Shown here: piece by piece, positions 54,967 through 58,947 of the stretch
How positions within the stretch are numbered: position 1 is the stretch's first letter
Layout: every line of letters starts with the position of its first letter
Assembly: GCA_029946105.1 (NCBI GenBank)
Contig: JAQSDW010000054.1
Location: 1 to 58,947 of the forward strand
DNA from: Reyranella sp.
GTDB lineage: Bacteria; Pseudomonadota; Alphaproteobacteria; Reyranellales; Reyranellaceae
Direction of reading: 5' to 3'
Length of the DNA stretch: 58,947 nt
Program-made: the position numbers and the translations under genes
The notes under the pieces: model-generated
Database searches by the model: none
What the model saw: only the letters and a program-made list of their open reading frames with translations
What the model was told of the DNA's origin: nothing

Positions 54967-56124
54967 ATGAATCGTCGAAATCTGCTGGCTATCTCGACGG
55001 CGGTCCTGGCTCTCGGACCCGTTTACGCGTTGCGGGCGCAGGATACGAAGAAGCCTTACACGTCCGAGCAGCTCGACCAGATGCTGGCGCCGATCGCACT
55101 CTATCCCGACGCTCTCCTGGCGCAGACCCTGATGGCCGCGAGCTATCCGCTGGAGGTCGTCGAGGCGGCGCGCTGGTCGCAGGCCAATCCCAACCTCAAG
55201 GGCGATGCGGCGGTGGCCGCGGTCAAGGACAAGGACTGGGACGTCAGCGTCAAGTCGTTGGCCGCCTTCCCCCAGGTTCTCAAGCTGATGAACGACCAGC
55301 TCGATTGGACCCAGAAGGTCGGCGACGCGATGATTGCCCAGCAGAAGGACGTGGCCGAATCGGTCCAGCGCCTGCGTGCCAAGGCAGCGGCGGCCGGCAA
55401 CCTCAAGACCACGCCCCAGCAGAAGGTGACGACGCAGCCGGCCGCGGCCGGCGGCGGCAGCACGATCGTGATCGAGCCGGCCAGCCCCGAGACGATCTAT
55501 GTTCCCTACTACAATCCGGCCTGGGCTTATGGGGCGTGGCCTTACCCGGCCTATCCGCCACCGTACTATCCGCCGCCGCCCAACTACGGCGCGGCGCTGA
55601 TGACCGGCATGATGTTCGGCCTGGGCGTCGCCGCAGGTGCCGCCATGTTCGGCGGCTGGAACTGGAACCACGGCAGCACCTACGTGAACGTCAATCGGGC
55701 GACCAACATCAGCGCCAACAACTTTCACGCCAACCGCTACCCCGACGGCAACTGGGCGCACGACCCGGCGCATCGTGACGGCGTGCCCTATGCCGACCGT
55801 TCGCTGCAGCAGAAGTACGGCCAGAACCGGCCGGGCTCGGCGGAGCGCGATCAGTACCGGGGGCAGCAGTTCCAGAACGAGCTGCGCGGCGGCCAAGCCG
55901 GCCAGCGCGCCGGCAGCGGCGAGCGGGCCGGGGCGGGAACCGCCGAGCGGGCTGGCGCCGGAGCGGCTGAACGGCCGAATGCCGGGGCTCGACCGTCGGC
56001 GGAAGGACGCGGCGGAGGTGCCTTCAACGGTGTCGACCGCGGCCAGGCGGTCAATCGCGAAGGCGACCGTGGCCGTTCGTACGGCGGCGGTGGCGGGCGT
56101 AGTTTCGGTGGAGGCCGGCGATGA
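54967..56124 (+). CDS. DUF3300 family exported protein
   Basis: 385 residues. Signal peptide MNRRNLLAISTAVLALGPVYA, then the DUF3300 core: LDQMLAPIALYPDALLAQTL, EVVEAARWSQANP, WDVSVKSLAAFPQVLKLM. A Tyr/Pro-rich segment follows (YPAYPPPYYPPPPNYG), a Gly/Ala hydrophobic patch, and a C-terminal tail rich in Gly, Arg and Ala repeats such as ERAGAG. Probably periplasmic or envelope-associated, function unknown. It overlaps the DUF2950 gene by four bases. Confidence 0.88.
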   Translation: MNRRNLLAISTAVLALGPVYALRAQDTKKPYTSEQLDQMLAPIALYPDALLAQTLMAASYPLEVVEAARWSQANPNLKGDAAVAAVKDKDWDVSVKSLAAFPQVLKLMNDQLDWTQKVGDAMIAQQKDVAESVQRLRAKAAAAGNLKTTPQQKVTTQPAAAGGGSTIVIEPASPETIYVPYYNPAWAYGAWPYPAYPPPYYPPPPNYGAALMTGMMFGLGVAAGAAMFGGWNWNHGSTYVNVNRATNISANNFHANRYPDGNWAHDPAHRDGVPYADRSLQQKYGQNRPGSAERDQYRGQQFQNELRGGQAGQRAGSGERAGAGTAERAGAGAAERPNAGARPSAEGRGGGAFNGVDRGQAVNREGDRGRSYGGGGGRSFGGGRR

Positions 56125-57041
56125 GCGGTTCACTTCTTCGCCGCGGTCTTCTGGCGCTCGTCCTGGTCGCCGGTTTCGCCGGCGCAGCGGCGGCCCAGCC
56201 GGCGGCAAAGCTCCAGGGTTTCCCGACCGCCGAAGCGGCGGCGGATGCGCTGACCGATGCGGTTCGCACCAGGAACATGAAGGCGATAACGGCGATGTTC
56301 GGCGACGCCGCGCGCGACTTCGTGCCGGCTGAGGCCGACGAGCGGGATCGCCGGCGCACCAACTACCTGGCCGCGTGGGACGAGAGCCACAAGGTCACGG
56401 TCACCGACGGCACCAAGGCGGTCATCGGGGTCGGCAAGACCGGCTGGACGCTGCCCATCCCGCTCGTGAAGGATGGCGCGGAATGGCGCTTCGACATCGC
56501 GGCCGGCCGCCAGGAAATGCGCGCCCGCCTGATCGGCCGCGACGAGCTCGCCGTCATCCAGACCATGCTGGCGATCGTCGATGCCCAACGCGACTACGCC
56601 GCCCTCGATCCGATGAAGTCAGGTGCGCCGGCCTATGCCCGCCGCCTGCTGAGTTCGCCCGGCAAGAAGGACGGCCTGTACTGGGAAGCACCGGCCGGCC
56701 AGCCGCAAAGCCCGCTGGGGCCGGCGGTGGCCAAGGCCCAGGCCGGCAGCAGCACGCCCGACGGCCACTTCGGCTACAACTTCCGCCTGCTCTATGCGCA
56801 GGGACCGGCGGCGCCGGGTGGCGTCCGCGACTACATCGTGAACGGCCGCATGATCGCGGGCTTCGCGGCCATCGCCTGGCCGGTGCGCTATGGCGAGACC
56901 GGCGTGATGACCTTCATCGTCAGCCAGAGCGGCGACGTCTATCAGCGCGACCTCGGGCCCGAGACAGCGCAGCGCGCAGCGGCTATCGTGACGTTCAATC
57001 CGGACAAGGATTGGACCAAGGCGGATATGACGCCTCCATGA
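56121..57041 (+). CDS. DUF2950 family exported protein
   Basis: 306 residues. Signal peptide MSGSLLRRGLLALVLVAGFAGAAAA, then FPTAEAAADALTDAVRTRN, MFGDAARDFV, GWTLPIPLVKDGAEWRFD, and the conserved C-terminal GHFGYNFRLL and MTFIVSQSGDVYQRDLG. DUF3300 and DUF2950 genes are frequent partners; the biochemical role is not known. Confidence 0.9.
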   Translation: MSGSLLRRGLLALVLVAGFAGAAAAQPAAKLQGFPTAEAAADALTDAVRTRNMKAITAMFGDAARDFVPAEADERDRRRTNYLAAWDESHKVTVTDGTKAVIGVGKTGWTLPIPLVKDGAEWRFDIAAGRQEMRARLIGRDELAVIQTMLAIVDAQRDYAALDPMKSGAPAYARRLLSSPGKKDGLYWEAPAGQPQSPLGPAVAKAQAGSSTPDGHFGYNFRLLYAQGPAAPGGVRDYIVNGRMIAGFAAIAWPVRYGETGVMTFIVSQSGDVYQRDLGPETAQRAAAIVTFNPDKDWTKADMTPP

Positions 57042-57063
57042 GGAGGCCCACGGGGAGAGTACA

Positions 57064-57285
57064 ATGTTGAAGACCAAGGTCATCGTGATGCTCGCTGCGG
57101 CCAGCATCCTCGGCGGCTGCAACGAAAGCCTGTCGGATGGCCAGAAGGGCGCCTTGGTCGGCGCCGCGGCCGGCACGGGCATCGGCCTGGTGACCGGTGG
57201 CAGCTTCGGCGCGGTGGTCGGCGCTGGCCTGATCGGCGGCGCTGTCGGCTATCTCGGCGGCACCGCCATCGGAAACAGCAAGTGA
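57064..57285 (+). CDS. Glycine-zipper lipoprotein
   Basis: 73 residues. Lipobox ASILGGC (lipidated Cys near residue 19), then an outer-membrane lipoprotein glycine zipper of the OsmB/SlyB type: GALVGAAAGTGIGLVTGG, GAVVGAGLIGGAVGYLGG. A ribosome site GGGGAGA precedes it. Likely an outer-membrane structural or stress lipoprotein, cotranscribed with the two DUF genes. Confidence 0.85.
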   Translation: MLKTKVIVMLAAASILGGCNESLSDGQKGALVGAAAGTGIGLVTGGSFGAVVGAGLIGGAVGYLGGTAIGNSK

Positions 57286-57299
57286 GCGGGAGAGCCATC

Positions 57300-57632
57300 A
57301 TGACCTCGAGGTTCCTCCTCGCTGCCGGCGCGCTGCTCCTCGCCTCGACCGCCGCCCAGGCCCAGATCGCCCCCACGAACTTCGACCAGGCGGCCTACAT
57401 CACCTGCAAGGAAGCGCATGCGATGCAGCCCGAGCCGCGCAAGATGCTGGCGACCTATCTCGCCAATCATGCCGCGGCCTATCGCGGCGTGGTGATCCCG
57501 GATGGCGAGCAGGGCGCACAGCTCGCGCACCTTGTCCGCGGTGGCTGCACCCTGTCGCCCGACGCCTACCTGTTCACGGTGATCGACCGCGCAATCCTGG
57601 CCGAGATGAGCAAGCTGCCGAAGCGCAAGTAG
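57300..57632 (+). CDS. Small periplasmic protein, HdeA/HdeB-like
   Basis: 110 residues from an ATG with GGGAGAG upstream. Signal peptide MTSRFLLAAGALLLASTAAQA, then a small helical domain with two cysteines (ITCKEAHAM and GGCTLSPDAY) whose spacing resembles the single-disulfide acid-stress chaperones HdeA/HdeB. The match is by shape rather than by strong motif, so the family is tentative. It ends an envelope operon. Confidence 0.6.
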   Translation: MTSRFLLAAGALLLASTAAQAQIAPTNFDQAAYITCKEAHAMQPEPRKMLATYLANHAAAYRGVVIPDGEQGAQLAHLVRGGCTLSPDAYLFTVIDRAILAEMSKLPKRK

Positions 57633-57663
57633 CTGCCCGCAGGGAAACGACGGGCACGGCCGC

Positions 57664-58281
57664 TCAGGTCATCTTGATCATGACGTGCCTGGCATAGGCC
57701 GGGCGCGTCGCCAGCCGCTCGTGCCAGGCCTGCAGGTTCTTGAGCGGGGGCCGCTCGATGGGCAGCGCGAACCAGCGATAGGCCATGCAGCCGGCCGGGA
57801 TGTCGCCCATGGTGAGATGCGCGCCGGCGACATAGGGGCGCTCGGCAAGATGCGCATCGAGCCGCGCCCACAGCTTGCCCGTATCGGCAATCGCTTCGTT
57901 GATCGCCGGCATGTCGCGCTTCTCAGGCGGCGTGCGGATCAGGCCCCAGAAGATGGTGGTCATGCCCTTCGAGATGACGCTGAGCTGCCAGTCCATCCAG
58001 CGATCGGCCTCGCTGCGCTGGCCGGGGTCGTTCGGCCACAGCGTGCCGGCGGCGTACTTCGCCGCGAGATAGCGCACGCAGGAATTGCTCTCCCAGATCA
58101 CGCGGCCACCATCGTCGATGGTCGGCACGATGCCGTTGGGATTCATCTTCAGGTACCACGGCTGGTCGTTGCCGCCGAAAGCGCCGCCTACGTCAGTGCG
58201 TTCGTACTTGAGCCCGCACTCGTCGGCCGCCCACAGCACCTTCTGCACGTTGATCGAATTGGCCCGACCCCAGATCTTCAT
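57664..58281 (-). CDS. Glutathione S-transferase family protein
   Basis: 205 residues. N-terminal thioredoxin-like domain MKIWGRANSINVQKVLWAAD with MNPNGIVPTIDDGG (cis-Pro) and the glutathione gamma-Glu site WESNSCVRYLA. The C-terminal helical domain has the YVAGAHLTMGDIPAGCMAYR N-capping region. Probable cytosolic detoxification or thiol-transfer role; the substrate is unknown. A TGCCCG/CGGGCA hairpin (about 57634-57656) separates it from the converging HdeA-like gene. Confidence 0.9.
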   Translation of the reverse strand: MKIWGRANSINVQKVLWAADECGLKYERTDVGGAFGGNDQPWYLKMNPNGIVPTIDDGGRVIWESNSCVRYLAAKYAAGTLWPNDPGQRSEADRWMDWQLSVISKGMTTIFWGLIRTPPEKRDMPAINEAIADTGKLWARLDAHLAERPYVAGAHLTMGDIPAGCMAYRWFALPIERPPLKNLQAWHERLATRPAYARHVMIKMT

Positions 58282-58323
58282 TGCGTTGTTCCTCAGCTGA
58301 CACTTCGTCTACGAACAAATCAC

Positions 58324-58431
58324 CTCACCCTGAGGAGCGGTCCGTAGGGCCGCGTCTCGAAGGGTGGGAACGAGCACCACGTCCGTTGCCCATCCTTCGA
58401 GACGGCTGCTGCGCAGCCTCCTCAGGATGAG
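58324..58431. repeat. Interspersed palindromic repeat (imperfect inverted repeat, arms about 45 bases)
   Basis: The left arm (58324-58368) runs from CTCACCCTGAGGAG to GTCTCGAAGGGTGGG. The right arm (58389-58431), read in reverse complement, runs from CTCATCCTGAGGAGG to GTCTCGAAGGATGGG. The arms match closely at both ends, with a divergent GC-rich middle and a 20-base spacer. This CTCATCCTGAGGAG/TCTCGAAGGATG sequence is a well-known multi-copy intergenic element of alphaproteobacterial genomes. It lies between the GST and polA genes. Confidence 0.8.
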
Positions 58432-58441
58432 TTTCTTCCCC

Positions 58442-58947
58442 TCAGTGCGCCGCCGCCCAGTTGTCGCCGACGCCGGTGTCGACGACCAGCGGCACGGTGA
58501 GCTTGGCGGCGCCTTCCATCACGGTGCGCGCCACGTCCTTGGTCTTGTTCAGCTCCGCATCGGGCACCTCGAACAGCAGTTCGTCGTGGACCTGCAGCAG
58601 CATGCGCGACTTGAGCTTGGCCGCCGCCAGCGCTGCCGGCACGCGGATCATCGCCTTCTTGATGATGTCGGCAGCGCCGCCCTGCAGCGGGGCGTTGATC
58701 GCGGCGCGCTCGGCGAAGGCGCGCATGCCCTGGGCCTTCTCGTTGATGTACTTGAGATGGATCTTGCGGCCGAACGGCGTCAGCACATAGCCGTGCTTGC
58801 GCGCATAGTCCTTGGTCCGCTCCATGTAGTCGCGGATGCCGGGATAGCGCTGGAAGTATTTGACGATGTACTCCTTGGCCTCCTGCTGGCCGATGCCGAG
58901 CTGGTTGGCGAGGCCGAAGGCCGAGATGCCGTAGATGATGCCGAAGT
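58442..58947 (-). CDS. polA: DNA polymerase I, C-terminal part, cut by window edge
   Basis: 168 codons remain, ending in DTGVGDNWAAAH. Visible: the O-helix end FGIIYGISAFGLANQLGIG at the window edge, YPGIRDYMERTKDYARKHGY, TPFGRKIHLKYIN, RAAINAPLQGGAADIIKKAM, and motif C LLQVHDELLFEV with the catalytic Asp. The N-terminal domains lie beyond the window. It performs gap filling and Okazaki-fragment processing. Confidence 0.96.
   Translation of the reverse strand, partial: FGIIYGISAFGLANQLGIGQQEAKEYIVKYFQRYPGIRDYMERTKDYARKHGYVLTPFGRKIHLKYINEKAQGMRAFAERAAINAPLQGGAADIIKKAMIRVPAALAAAKLKSRMLLQVHDELLFEVPDAELNKTKDVARTVMEGAAKLTVPLVVDTGVGDNWAAAH

Overview
The window is high-GC DNA from an alphaproteobacterium, probably a Rhodospirillales/Reyranella-like or related lineage (this placement is inference). 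The evidence is gene order. A two-component system (chvI-chvG), a truncated HPr kinase (hprK), rapZ, a mannose-type PTS EIIA, HPr, ahcY, tsaE, amgK, murU, addB, addA and trxA run on the minus strand, facing pyrF, trpF, trpB, trpA, accD and folC on the plus strand. No tRNA, rRNA, CRISPR array, insertion sequence or prophage was seen.

Region 1 (1-7650) is accessory. It holds a cut-off membrane-anchored protein, a fatty-acid hydroxylase/sterol desaturase, a GT61 glycosyltransferase, a small membrane protein with an FNR/FixK-type box upstream, a decayed alpha/beta hydrolase, an endonuclease/exonuclease/phosphatase-family protein, an exported HAD hydrolase, and an orphan amino-acid binding protein broken by a frameshift. 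Region 2 (7715-13830) is a cobalamin-riboswitch operon. Promoter and riboswitch are followed by a SAM methyltransferase of unknown role, a TonB-dependent receptor, a periplasmic binding protein, a FecCD permease and an ATPase. The four transport genes overlap by 1-4 bases and a Rho-independent terminator follows. Then comes a 579-base gene-free stretch with strong hairpins and a cluster of CCGAACA words.

Region 3 (14266-24117): a minus-strand run of a DsbD/ScsB-like thiol-disulfide protein, a Tat-exported redoxin and a His-rich DUF3500 protein; a catabolic cluster of an M20 amidohydrolase, a FadR-type regulator with a perfect palindromic operator, a uronate-dehydrogenase-like enzyme and an N-carbamoyl-D-amino acid hydrolase; then housekeeping genes (NTF2-like, S49 peptidase, tRNA methyltransferase). 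Region 4 (24172-35033): polyprenyl synthase, glpK, pyrF, trpF, a Rid-family gene with a basic tail, trpB, trpA, then a D,D-carboxypeptidase, accD and folC. Region 5 (35076-50291) is the long minus-strand housekeeping block: thioredoxin, AddAB recombination, AmgK/MurU cell-wall recycling, TsaE, AhcY, and the PTS-Ntr/RapZ/HprK/ChvGI regulatory cluster. Region 6 (50424-58947): a HugZ-like protein, ATP-type PEP carboxykinase, a membrane adenylate cyclase, an envelope operon (DUF3300, DUF2950, glycine-zipper lipoprotein, HdeA-like protein), a glutathione transferase, an interspersed palindromic repeat, and the 3' end of polA.

The most notable observations are: the methyltransferase leading the B12-controlled import operon; three hairpins that cover or touch translation starts (the carbamoylase, trpB and tsaE); an anaerobic-regulator box in front of a small membrane protein; an unexplained structured intergenic region at 13830-14265; and two decaying genes.
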